A stretch of 64,000 nucleotides of DNA, taken from positions 62,001 to 126,000 of the forward strand of contig WYBM01000058.1 of assembly GCA_011525915.1 (NCBI GenBank). The letters are read 5' to 3'. Each line of letters starts with the position of its first letter. The first letter of the stretch is position 1. The notes below the pieces were generated by a model, which worked only from the letters and a program-made list of their open reading frames with translations, searched no databases and was not told where the DNA came from. This document shows, one piece after another, positions 43,379 through 51,313 of the stretch. A program made the position numbers and the translations under genes. The DNA comes from Ardenticatenaceae bacterium. GTDB lineage: Bacteria > Chloroflexota > Anaerolineae > Promineifilales > Promineifilaceae.

Positions 43379-43399
43379 CAATTCCTGTTAAAATCAGGC
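43379..43399 (+). repeat. Direct repeat, right copy, promoter of the glyA-gcvT fusion
   Basis: Identical to 42356-42376 over 21 bases. The extended -10 TG-T-TAAAAT (43386-43394) lies about 30 bases before the ATG at 43423, so this copy is the likely native promoter of that gene. Confidence 0.8.
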
Positions 43400-43422
43400 C
43401 ATCTCACATTCAGGAGACCCTC

Positions 43423-46400
43423 ATGCCCCAAGACTTTATTTTTCGAGGAGCGCTGGAAGCGCTAGACCCCGAACTAAACCATCTGTTAGAAGCTGAAGAC
43501 CGGCGGCAAGACAACACCATCATCCTCATTGCCAGTGAGAGCGCCGCCCCAGAGGCCGTGCGCACGGCCGTAAGCAGCACCTTCGCCAACATTTACGCTG
43601 AAGGCTACCCGCGCGAAGAAAGCCGCCGCCAGCGTGAAGCCGATATCCTTGATGTGCCCATGGAACTGGCCCACTATCGCCGTTACAGTGACCCCCGTTA
43701 CTATAAAGGTGTGGAATACGCCGATGTGCTGGAAGCCCTTACCCGCCGCCGCGCCGCCGAGCTATTTGCGGCCAACGGCATCCCGGCAGACAGCCTCTAC
43801 GTCAACGTGCAGCCGCTCAGCGGTGCCCCCGCCAACAGTGCTATCTACACCGCCCTCCTGCAGCCCGGCGACACCATTATGGGGCTGAATTTGAACGACG
43901 GCGGACATTTGTCGCACGGCACCAAAATTAACCGCTCTGGCAAGCATTACAACGGGGTGCAATACTTTGTAGACGCGCAAACGGAACTGCTGGACTATGA
44001 TGACATCGAGCGGCGCGCCCTGGAAGCAAAGCCGCAAATCATCGTTGCCGGTTTTTCCGCTTACCCCATGATAGTAGACTGGGCCCGCTGTCGCCAGATT
44101 GCAGACAAGGTGGGGGCGTATCTGTTGGCTGATATTTCGCACATCTCCGGGTTGGTGGCCGCCGGGGTGCATCCTTCGCCCATTGGCATTGCCGACGTGG
44201 TCATGACTACCACGCACAAGAGCCTGTGCGGGCCGCGCGGGGCCATGATTCTGACCCATCGCCCAGAACTGGCCACCAAAATTGACCGTGCCGTTTTCCC
44301 CGGCGAACAGGGCGGACCGCATTTAAACAGCATTGCCGCCCTGGCGGTGGCCCTGAAGCTGGCCCAAACAGATAAATTCCGCCACCTGCAGCAGCGCATT
44401 GTGGCCAATGCCCAACGGCTGGCGCAAGCCCTGGCCCAACATGGCTTCCGCATTGTAGGCGGCGGCTCAGAGACACATTTACTGTTGGTGGATACCAAAA
44501 GTGTGACGCATAAGGGCGTGCATCTTTCAGCGGATATGGCCGCCCGTATTCTTGATCTGGTGGGTATTGTGGTGAACCGCAACACCATTCCTGGTGATGT
44601 GGGCGCGCTAAACCCCACTGGCCTGCGCATCGGCACCGTCTGGATTAGCCAGCTTGGTTTTGGTGAAGCAGAGGTTGACCAACTGGCCGTGGCCATAGCC
44701 ACCGTACTACAAGGGTGCACCCCGTTTACCTACATGGCCGCGGGCGGTAAAAGCCATCTGCGGGCCAAAGTGGATTTTGCGGCGCTGCAAAAAGGGCGGC
44801 ACATCGTCCAGGAATTACGTGGGGTGGCGGCACGGCCGTCAGGGGGCACGGCCGTGCAAATTCGTGGTCAGGCGGCGGCCAGTTTGCTCAATCATGCCCT
44901 CACCAGTGACGTGTTGGCGCTGGCTGTCAGGGCGGCGCAGCCGGCGGCGCAGCCTACCCACATCTACGGCCCCGGCCTGGACCATGACGCCGTGTTACAC
45001 CGCCTCAGCGAGGACACATACCGCTTACAGGTTGACGATGAGGCCGCTGCTGTTTTGGCAGCGGAGTGGCTGACGGCGCTGTCTGATGGTTATGTGGATT
45101 TTGGTGATCTGTACGCCAAGTTAGATGGCCCGGTGGCCGTTTCTTGCCTGCCATTAGCGCCAGAAGATGAGCTGAATGAGCCGGTAGAAAAGGTGCATCG
45201 CACCAAGGCAATGGCTGGGGTGGCGCCCTATGCAGACAACAAACCCTTTTTTGTAGGGATGGCGCACCGGTCTGATGGCGAAGCACTGCCCGCCTTCACC
45301 TGGGCCGAACCGGCCGATCCGCCGCTCAAACGCACCAGCCTCCATGAGACTCATGTCCGGCTGGGGGGGCGTATGGTGCCCTTTGCCGGGTATGAGCTGC
45401 CGGTGCGCTATGAAACATCGGTGGGAGAAGAGCATACGGCCGTGCGCACCGCTGCCGGGCTCTTTGATGCCACACACATGGGTGTTTTTGATGCGGCGGG
45501 CCTCCATGTGGTGGCGTTTTTAAATACCGTTACCACCAATGACGTAGATACGCTGGCTGTAGGTGAATCACACTATACGTACCTGCTGCTGCCGGATGGT
45601 TCAGTAATTGATGATTTGTTGGTGTATCGGCTGGCGGCCGACCACTTTATGTTGGTGGTCAATGCTTCTAACAATGATAAAAATTGGGCCTGGTTAAATG
45701 CCGTGAATGAGGGGCGGGTGATGATAGACACCGCCCGGCCGTATGCTCGTATTCAACATCCCGTGACTCTCCGTGATCTGCGAGACCCCCAATGGGGCGC
45801 GGAGTGCCGGGTGGATATGCCGCTGCAGGGGCCAAAATCGCTAGAGGTGCTGCTGGCCCTGGCCGATGACGCCGACATGAAAAAACGTATCAAAGGGCTG
45901 GCCTGGGCGCAGTTGACTTCGGGTGTCCTGGCTGGTCTGAACGTTATTGTCTCCCGCACTGGTTACACGGGCGAGCGTGTAGGGTATGAACTGTTTGTGC
46001 ATCCGGACCAGGCACCGCAGTTGTGGACCGCTATCCTGGAAGTGGGTGAACCGTTGGGGGTCAAACCCTGCGGCCTGGCGGCACGAGACAGTTTACGCAC
46101 GGAAGCGGGGCTGCCACTGTACGGCCATGAACTGGCAGGTGAGATGGGCTTAAACCCGGCCGATGCCGGCTTTGGCAGTTACGTAAAACTGTGGAAGCCG
46201 TTTTTTGTGGGCCGCGCCGCGTTTATAGCCCATGAGGCGCAGCGTAAACAGGTGGTGGCTCGCTTCCGCATGAATGAAAAAGGGGTGCGCCGGCCGGAAG
46301 GCGGTGACCCCCTGCTGGATGCTCGTGGCAAAGTGGTAGGCACGGTAACAAGCTGTTCCCTGGATAGTGACGGTTATTTGCTGGGGCAGGCTTTGGTTTC

Positions 46401-46557
46401 CGTGGAGATGAGTAAGGCAAATACGGCCGTGTGGGTTTACCAGCTTGGCGGTGGCAAACGGGACATCACAACCCCAAAAGAGATTAAACCTGGCGCCCGG
46501 CTGCCTATACCGGATGCCGCTACCATACTGACGCGGTTTCCCTCGAAAAAGAAATAG
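43423..46557 (+). CDS. glyA-gcvT: Serine hydroxymethyltransferase - aminomethyltransferase (GcvT) fusion
   Basis: A single 1044-residue frame. Residues 1-430 are serine hydroxymethyltransferase (ASESAAPEAVRTA, NVQPLSGAPANSAIYTALL, PLP-lysine Lys266 in TTTHKSLCGPRG). Residues about 637-1044 are the glycine-cleavage T protein (VRLGGRMVPFAGYELPVRY, DATHMGVF, SRTGYTGERVGYELFV, GLAARDSLRTEAGLPLYGHE). The ~200 residues between them contain a segment (RGQAAASLLNHALTSDV) that looks like a weak copy of the GcvT folate-binding start. Both enzymes handle 5,10-methylene-tetrahydrofolate and glycine, so fusion could channel one-carbon units. CAGGAG precedes the ATG. No gcvH or gcvP lies nearby. Confidence 0.92.
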   Translation: MPQDFIFRGALEALDPELNHLLEAEDRRQDNTIILIASESAAPEAVRTAVSSTFANIYAEGYPREESRRQREADILDVPMELAHYRRYSDPRYYKGVEYADVLEALTRRRAAELFAANGIPADSLYVNVQPLSGAPANSAIYTALLQPGDTIMGLNLNDGGHLSHGTKINRSGKHYNGVQYFVDAQTELLDYDDIERRALEAKPQIIVAGFSAYPMIVDWARCRQIADKVGAYLLADISHISGLVAAGVHPSPIGIADVVMTTTHKSLCGPRGAMILTHRPELATKIDRAVFPGEQGGPHLNSIAALAVALKLAQTDKFRHLQQRIVANAQRLAQALAQHGFRIVGGGSETHLLLVDTKSVTHKGVHLSADMAARILDLVGIVVNRNTIPGDVGALNPTGLRIGTVWISQLGFGEAEVDQLAVAIATVLQGCTPFTYMAAGGKSHLRAKVDFAALQKGRHIVQELRGVAARPSGGTAVQIRGQAAASLLNHALTSDVLALAVRAAQPAAQPTHIYGPGLDHDAVLHRLSEDTYRLQVDDEAAAVLAAEWLTALSDGYVDFGDLYAKLDGPVAVSCLPLAPEDELNEPVEKVHRTKAMAGVAPYADNKPFFVGMAHRSDGEALPAFTWAEPADPPLKRTSLHETHVRLGGRMVPFAGYELPVRYETSVGEEHTAVRTAAGLFDATHMGVFDAAGLHVVAFLNTVTTNDVDTLAVGESHYTYLLLPDGSVIDDLLVYRLAADHFMLVVNASNNDKNWAWLNAVNEGRVMIDTARPYARIQHPVTLRDLRDPQWGAECRVDMPLQGPKSLEVLLALADDADMKKRIKGLAWAQLTSGVLAGLNVIVSRTGYTGERVGYELFVHPDQAPQLWTAILEVGEPLGVKPCGLAARDSLRTEAGLPLYGHELAGEMGLNPADAGFGSYVKLWKPFFVGRAAFIAHEAQRKQVVARFRMNEKGVRRPEGGDPLLDARGKVVGTVTSCSLDSDGYLLGQALVSVEMSKANTAVWVYQLGGGKRDITTPKEIKPGARLPIPDAATILTRFPSKKK

Positions 46558-46583
46558 CAAACGGCAGAACGGTTGGTGGAAAG

Positions 46584-46612
46584 TTGACAGTCTGCATGCA
46601 AACGGGTAGGAT
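46584..46612 (+). promoter_or_regulatory. Promoter of the phosphoribosyltransferase gene
   Basis: Consensus TTGACA (46584-46589), a 17-bp spacer and TAGGAT (46607-46612), about 65 bases before the ATG at 46677. Confidence 0.7.
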
Positions 46613-46676
46613 TGCGTGCCGGGCATACACCGTCCAATGGGGTATGCCTGGATTTTTGTTCAGGAAGGAGAACGCC

Positions 46677-47180
46677 ATGCGTCGTGAAGTGTTGACCTGG
46701 TCCGACGTAGATAAACTCATAGATTATTTGGCACCACAAATTCACGGCCGTTATGACGGCATGGTCATTATTACCCGTGGCGGCATTGTACCGGGTGGGA
46801 TGCTGGCCGAGGCGTTAAATATCACCTATATTCTTACCGCTTCTGTGCGTTTCCCGGCTGACTTTCCTGGGCTGCAATTTCCCGGCCCGGAAAAATATGC
46901 TATCCCTGAATTTAACCAATTCCCCAATGACGAGGTGCTGGCAGGGCGGCGCCTGTTGGTGGTGGATGACGTGTGGACAAAAGGGCGTAATATGATCACG
47001 GTGGCCAATCGCATTGATGTCGCTGGCGGTCAGCCAGATACCTGCGTGCTGCATTACAAACCGGCCACCTCTCTCTATCCTGGTCTGACGCCCACGTATT
47101 ACGCGGCCGTAACAGACGCTTACATTATTTACCCCTGGGAGTTAGATCGCGGCCCTGAAGTATTGGGGGTATGGAATTAA
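46677..47180 (+). CDS. Purine phosphoribosyltransferase family protein (Gpt/Hpt-like)
   Basis: A 167-residue type I phosphoribosyltransferase. MVIITRGGIVPGGMLAEAL is the N-terminal hood and glycine region, and LLVVDDVWTKGRNMITVA contains the acidic PRPP-binding motif. The closing WELDRGPEVLGVW resembles xanthine-guanine or hypoxanthine phosphoribosyltransferases. It should salvage a purine base with PRPP, base specificity unknown. AAGGAGA precedes the ATG at 46677, which I prefer to an upstream in-frame start. Confidence 0.82.
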   Translation: MRREVLTWSDVDKLIDYLAPQIHGRYDGMVIITRGGIVPGGMLAEALNITYILTASVRFPADFPGLQFPGPEKYAIPEFNQFPNDEVLAGRRLLVVDDVWTKGRNMITVANRIDVAGGQPDTCVLHYKPATSLYPGLTPTYYAAVTDAYIIYPWELDRGPEVLGVWN

Positions 47181-47245
47181 GTTCCTGAGTACCCGGTCAC
47201 CGGGTGAGTGCTTGGTGATCAAGTGGTGGAGTCATGGCCGGGCTG

Positions 47246-47254
47246 TGTTATGAT
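47246..47254 (+). promoter_or_regulatory. Extended -10 promoter of the SRP RNA
   Basis: TG-T-TATGAT, with a predicted start near 47261, shortly before the RNA. The box lies inside a GCCGGG/CCCGGC hairpin (47237-47262) followed by TTTT, which could also end transcription from the upstream gene. Confidence 0.5.
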
Positions 47255-47273
47255 CACCCGGCTTTTGAAGATG

Positions 47274-47407
47274 TATTCATGAGACCGGCGGGCATTGGGT
47301 CCCTGGCGGCAAAAGCCGCCGAACCGTGTCAGGTCCGGAAGGAAGCAGCACTAAGGCGTGTCTTTTGGGTGCCCAGGATCACCTGGTGACCGTCGGTTCC
47401 ATGAATA
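47274..47407 (+). ncRNA. ffs: Bacterial signal recognition particle RNA (4.5S type)
   Basis: The diagnostic apical segment GTGTCAGGTCCGGAAGGAAG followed by CAGCAC lies at 47327-47352, the Ffh-binding region with the GGAA tetraloop. The flanks close into one long rod: ACCGGCGG (47284-47291) with CCGTCGGT (47390-47397), and outermost TATTCATG (47274-47281) with CATGAATA (47400-47407). The RNA joins Ffh to bring membrane proteins to the translocon. Exact ends are inferred from pairing. Confidence 0.92.
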
Positions 47408-47439
47408 TATCGGGAGATTGGAGATCCAAGAGCAGAGAT

Positions 47440-47555
47440 TAGGTAATCGGCAACAATATTTCGAAATTAAGATCGCTTGAGGCGTTGCCGATTCCTCGAG
47501 GAAACCGCGAGAAAACGCCTCTTTTTACATCTGAAAACTCTTCGCGGTTTACCTA
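47440..47555 (+). repeat. MITE-like element, copy 2
   Basis: The 116 bp begin TAGGTAATCGGCAAC and end CGCGGTTTACCTA, giving 7-bp terminal inverted repeats TAGGTAA/TTACCTA. ATCGGCAAC pairs with GTTGCCGAT, and AAACCGCG with CGCGGTTT, so it can fold into two hairpins. The same block order in reverse is found at 16834-16947. Confidence 0.72.
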
Positions 47556-47601
47556 AAAGCCGCAGCCCATCTCCACTCTCTGTTCTTCAATCTCTTTTTT
47601 T

Positions 47602-49014
47602 ATGATGTCGCACTTTCTAAAGTCACGGGTGCTCCTCATCCTATGTATCTTTCTTGGCCTGGGTAGCCTGGTTGCCGCCGGGTATTTGTTTGCCCAGGGG
47701 GAGTACGTGGTATATGAGGACGGGCAGCCCATAGGCACCGCTTCCGGCCATTATCAGACGGTGGCCCAGGTCTTAACGGCCGTTGGCGTGCAGCTGCGAC
47801 CAGAAGATGTCGTCTGGCCCTCTCTCACCCAATCTCCCGCACCGCATATTCAGATCAACCGCGCCAAAGCGGTTACTGTGCGTACCAAGACAGGCACCCA
47901 AACATACTTCACCCAACAACCGAACATTGCCGCCTTTTTGGCGGAAATTGACCTGATACCAACCGCCACTGACCCGCTTTTTGCCGATGGTATCAAGGCA
48001 TCGCCAGAGTCATGGGCGGCACGGCCGTTGCCTCGCACGCTTGAAATTGGCCGATTTGTGACCATCACCATTACCGATGGCCGTCAGCGCCAAACCCTGC
48101 GTACGGCCGTGCCCACTGTGGGCGCCGCGCTGCAAGAAGCAAACATTGTGCTGCAAAGCATTGATACCGTTACCCCGGCCCGCAACACGCCGCTGGAACC
48201 GGGCCTGCTCATTGAGATCAGACGGGCATTTGAGGTGACGCTTCAGGTAGATGGCCGTACCATGACCACCCGCACTACCCACCCTCGAGCCCAGGACGTG
48301 CTGGCTGAAAATGGCGTCACCTTGGTGGGCCTCGATTATGCCCGGCCTGGCCCAGAAAGGAACTTGCAGCCAAACGATGTTATCCATGTCATCCGCGTCA
48401 CCGAGGATTTCCGCGTGCAAGACGAACCCATCCCGTTTCAAACCGTCTATCAGGCCAATGATCAGTTGGAAATTGATACCCAGGCCATTGTCAGCGCCGG
48501 CATGCCCGGCATCAAACGGCAGCGTGTGCGCATTCGCTATGAAAACGGCATGCCTGTCAGCGAAACGATCGATGCTGAATGGGTGGCTCGTGAGCCGGTG
48601 AATGAAGTGGTGGGTTATGGTGCCAACATTGTGCCCCGTACCCTGAACACGCCTGATGGGCTGATTGAGTACTGGCGGGTAGTCAGGATGCGGGTTACCT
48701 CTTACACAGCGGCCAGCTCTGGCAAGCCCCTGGCCGCCCCTGATTATGGCATTACAGCCAGTGGGTTGACGGCCCAAAGAGGGGTGGTCGCCGTGGATCG
48801 CAGCATCGTACCCTGGAAAACCTGGGTCTACGTGCCTGGTTATGGCTTTGGCTATGCTGGGGATACTGGTGGTGGGGTGCACGGCCGTTGGATCGACCTG
48901 GGTTACGAAGAAGAAACCTTCATCCCCTGGTCTGGCTATGTAGATGTCTATTACCTGACGCCCATACCGCCACCTGAAGACATCAATTTCCTGCTGCCAG
49001 TCGAGTTACCGTAG
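47602..49014 (+). CDS. YabE-like secreted protein: DUF348 repeats, G5 domain and 3D domain
   Basis: 470 residues. An N-terminal membrane helix or signal (VLLILCIFLGLGSLVAAGYLF) is followed by three DUF348 repeats (about 35-265, each with a TVxxxLxxxGV-type motif). A G5 domain follows (around 268-345), then a C-terminal 3D domain: MRVTSYTAASSGKPLAAPDY, GVVAVDRSIVPWKTWVYVPG and AGDTGGGVHGRWIDL, with the catalytic-type aspartates. This is the architecture of Bacillus YabE and resembles Rpf-like wall lytic transglycosylases, so peptidoglycan remodelling is likely. The gene rsmA follows after 6 bp, as in Bacillus. No strong Shine-Dalgarno precedes the ATG. Confidence 0.85.
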   Translation: MMSHFLKSRVLLILCIFLGLGSLVAAGYLFAQGEYVVYEDGQPIGTASGHYQTVAQVLTAVGVQLRPEDVVWPSLTQSPAPHIQINRAKAVTVRTKTGTQTYFTQQPNIAAFLAEIDLIPTATDPLFADGIKASPESWAARPLPRTLEIGRFVTITITDGRQRQTLRTAVPTVGAALQEANIVLQSIDTVTPARNTPLEPGLLIEIRRAFEVTLQVDGRTMTTRTTHPRAQDVLAENGVTLVGLDYARPGPERNLQPNDVIHVIRVTEDFRVQDEPIPFQTVYQANDQLEIDTQAIVSAGMPGIKRQRVRIRYENGMPVSETIDAEWVAREPVNEVVGYGANIVPRTLNTPDGLIEYWRVVRMRVTSYTAASSGKPLAAPDYGITASGLTAQRGVVAVDRSIVPWKTWVYVPGYGFGYAGDTGGGVHGRWIDLGYEEETFIPWSGYVDVYYLTPIPPPEDINFLLPVELP

Positions 49015-49020
49015 GGGTTT

Positions 49021-49854
49021 ATGCATCCTAAACATTTGCTTGACCAGTACCAGCTGGAACCTAAAAAGAGCCTGGGACAAAACTTTCTCTTTGATGAGAA
49101 TGTGCTTGAACGCATTGTGGCGGCGGCCGATCTACAACCGGCTGATGAAGTATTGGAAATTGGACCCGGGTTGGGGGCGCTCACGCGGCCGTTGGCCCAC
49201 ACAGCCCGACGGGTGGTGGCCGTGGAACTGGATGACCGCTTCCTGCCGATTTTGCAAGCAGAACTGGCTGGATTCACCAACGTAGACATCATTCATGGTG
49301 ATATTCTGGCACAAGACCCGGCGCGGTTATTTACCCAGCCGTACAAAGCCGTCGCCAACGTCCCTTACTACATCACCGGTGCCATTTTGCGCCACCTGCT
49401 GGCCGCCACCCATAAACCCACGTGCCTGGTGCTGACGGTGCAAAAAGAGGTGGCCGAGCGGCTCACGGCCGTACCCCCTACCATGTCTTTGCTGGCTGTC
49501 AGCGCCCAGGTTTACGGCCGTCCTCAAACCATTACCACCATCAAGGCTGGCGCTTTCTGGCCCCGCCCGGAAGTGGATTCAGCCGTGGTGCGGCTCGATG
49601 TATACAGTGAAGCCGAACGGCCGCTGCCGCTGGCTGCTGAAAGCGCTTTTTTTCGCCTGGTTAAAGCTGGCTTTAGCCAAAAGCGCAAACAATTGCAAAA
49701 TAATTTGCGGCAGTTGGAGTTGAAGAAGGAAGACGTGGTAAAATGGTTGGCCTCAGTGGGCATTGACGGCCGTCGCCGCGCTGAAACCCTGACGTTAGAT
49801 GAATGGCTGCAATTGTTCACTCGCCTGCCTGAGAAGTCAAAAATCGATCATTGA
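49021..49854 (+). CDS. rsmA: 16S rRNA (adenine1518/1519-N6)-dimethyltransferase RsmA (KsgA)
   Basis: A 277-residue enzyme that dimethylates two adjacent adenines in the 3' hairpin of 16S rRNA late in small-subunit assembly. PKKSLGQNFLFDENVLERI is the conserved N-terminus, EIGPGLGALTR the SAM-binding glycine motif, and ANVPYYITGAI the NxPY-type catalytic motif. FWPRPEVDSAVVRL and the C-terminal helical domain follow. Length and order of motifs are normal. It begins 6 bp after the YabE-like gene and is surely in the same operon. Confidence 0.95.
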   Translation: MHPKHLLDQYQLEPKKSLGQNFLFDENVLERIVAAADLQPADEVLEIGPGLGALTRPLAHTARRVVAVELDDRFLPILQAELAGFTNVDIIHGDILAQDPARLFTQPYKAVANVPYYITGAILRHLLAATHKPTCLVLTVQKEVAERLTAVPPTMSLLAVSAQVYGRPQTITTIKAGAFWPRPEVDSAVVRLDVYSEAERPLPLAAESAFFRLVKAGFSQKRKQLQNNLRQLELKKEDVVKWLASVGIDGRRRAETLTLDEWLQLFTRLPEKSKIDH

Positions 49855-50001
49855 AAATGGGTTGGGGGAGCGTCACGGCCGTCGATCACCTTAAAGAGGG
49901 TGAAGGCCGTATTGTCTGTGTGACCTGGCACAAAACCTACCAAAAGTTACGAACCGCCGGGCAAAACGTCGTTTTACCCGGCAATTGTGGAGAAAAAGCG
50001 C

Positions 50002-51243
50002 ATGTCCAGAAAGATTTTAACCCTCATGTTGTCTGTTATGGTGCTGATCTTCCTTGTAAGCATGGCTGTTCCCGTTTCGGCGGGAGCATATCGGTCAGCC
50101 CGGTTTGCCACCTTTAATGCCTCCCTGAACCGCTTTAATGAAGGCAGCCTCATCCATGATCTTTCCACCCCAAATAATGTTCAAGCCAAAACCATCGCCG
50201 AAATCATCCAGCGGACACGGCCGCACATCCTTTTGATTAACGAGTTTGACTATGATGAAGGTGGCGTAGCCGCCCAGTTATTCCAGCAAAACTATCTACA
50301 AGTGGCCCAAAATGGGGCCAAACCCATGCATTATCCCTATTGGTACGTCGCTGCGTCGAACACCGGCATCCCCTCTGGCTTTGATCTGAACAACAACGGG
50401 GTGATAGGTGGCCCCGATGATGCCTTTGGCTTTGGTTTTTTCCCTGGTCAATATGGCATGGTGGTCTATTCCAAGTACCCCATTGACGTGGAGAACATTC
50501 GCACATTTCAACATTTCCTGTGGAAAGATATGCCCGGGGCACTGCTGCCTGTAGACCCCACGACCGGCACTTCCTGGTACTCACCGGAAGAGCTGGACGT
50601 ATTCCGTCTATCTTCCAAGAGCCATTGGGACATTCCCATTCTGATTGGTGACCAGACCGTCCACTTTCTGGTCAGTCACCCCACCCCGCCGGTTTTTGAT
50701 GGCCCTGAAGACCGTAACGGCACCCGTAACCACGACGAAATCCGTTTCTGGGCTGATTATATCTCCCCGGCAGACAGCGCTTACATCTATGATGACCAGG
50801 GCCATTACGGTGGCCTGGCGCCCGATGCCCTGTTTGTCATTGCCGGTGACCAAAATGCCGATCCGTTTGATGGAGACGGTGTTCCCGGCGCCATCGACCA
50901 GCTGCTTTCTCACCCGCTGGTGAATAACCATAACACGCCCAGCAGCCTGGGCGGGCCGGAACAGGCAATGCTGCAAGGTGGGGCCAACACGCTGCACCTG
51001 GGTGACCCGGCCTATGACACGGCCGACTTTGCCGATGCGTTTGGGCCGCCCCCTACGTTTGGTGGGGCCCCTGGCAATTTACGGGCCGATTATGTGCTGC
51101 CCAGCCAGGCGCTGACCATCACCAGATCGGGTGTCTTCTGGCCAACGACCAGCGATCCATACTTTCCTCTCGTAGGCACGTTTCCGTTCCCCAGCTCTGA
51201 TCATCGGTTGGTCTCTGTTGATGTGCGGGTACCGATGCCCTAA
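50002..51243 (+). CDS. Secreted endonuclease/exonuclease/phosphatase-fold protein
   Basis: 413 residues with a signal peptide (LTLMLSVMVLIFLVSMAVPVSA). The catalytic domain begins ARFATFNASLNRF. It has LLINEFDYDE with the metal-binding Glu, VSHPTPPVFDG, the VIAGDQNADPFDGDG block with the GDxNxxP motif, and SSDHRLVSVDV with the final Asp-His pair. All catalytic positions of the Exo_endo_phos fold are present. An extracellular nuclease or phosphodiesterase is likely. The ATG at 50002 is used, with GGAG upstream. A long hairpin (49957-49985, one mismatch) just before it may mark the end of the rsmA transcript. Confidence 0.8.
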   Translation: MSRKILTLMLSVMVLIFLVSMAVPVSAGAYRSARFATFNASLNRFNEGSLIHDLSTPNNVQAKTIAEIIQRTRPHILLINEFDYDEGGVAAQLFQQNYLQVAQNGAKPMHYPYWYVAASNTGIPSGFDLNNNGVIGGPDDAFGFGFFPGQYGMVVYSKYPIDVENIRTFQHFLWKDMPGALLPVDPTTGTSWYSPEELDVFRLSSKSHWDIPILIGDQTVHFLVSHPTPPVFDGPEDRNGTRNHDEIRFWADYISPADSAYIYDDQGHYGGLAPDALFVIAGDQNADPFDGDGVPGAIDQLLSHPLVNNHNTPSSLGGPEQAMLQGGANTLHLGDPAYDTADFADAFGPPPTFGGAPGNLRADYVLPSQALTITRSGVFWPTTSDPYFPLVGTFPFPSSDHRLVSVDVRVPMP

Positions 51244-51313
51244 AGGGGGTGGGGCCCACGGCCGTAGATAAAAAGACGGATACGGCCGTGCTCCATTCAT
51301 CAGAGAGACAGAC

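Larger units (their letters stand above)
47181..47601. other. Intergenic region with SRP RNA and a MITE-like element
   Basis: The 421 bp hold a small hairpin (ACCCGG/CCGGGT at 47191-47205) after the phosphoribosyltransferase, the SRP RNA promoter and gene, and the second copy of the 115-bp inverted-repeat element (47440-47555). No protein gene is visible. Confidence 0.7.

Noticed and set aside
43364..43422. Glycine riboswitch before glyA-gcvT
   Set aside because: Only about 20-30 transcribed bases precede the ATG, far too short for a glycine aptamer.
44061..44720. Minus-strand open frame of 219 codons
   Set aside because: It lies inside the serine hydroxymethyltransferase region around the PLP lysine and shows no family resemblance.
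48010..48882. Minus-strand open frame of 290 codons
   Set aside because: It is antisense to the DUF348-G5-3D gene, which has full domain support and a normal start.
49957..49985. Intrinsic terminator after rsmA
   Set aside because: The hairpin is long with one mismatch, but no T run follows it and the next gene's ribosome-binding site begins at once. It is only mentioned as a hairpin.
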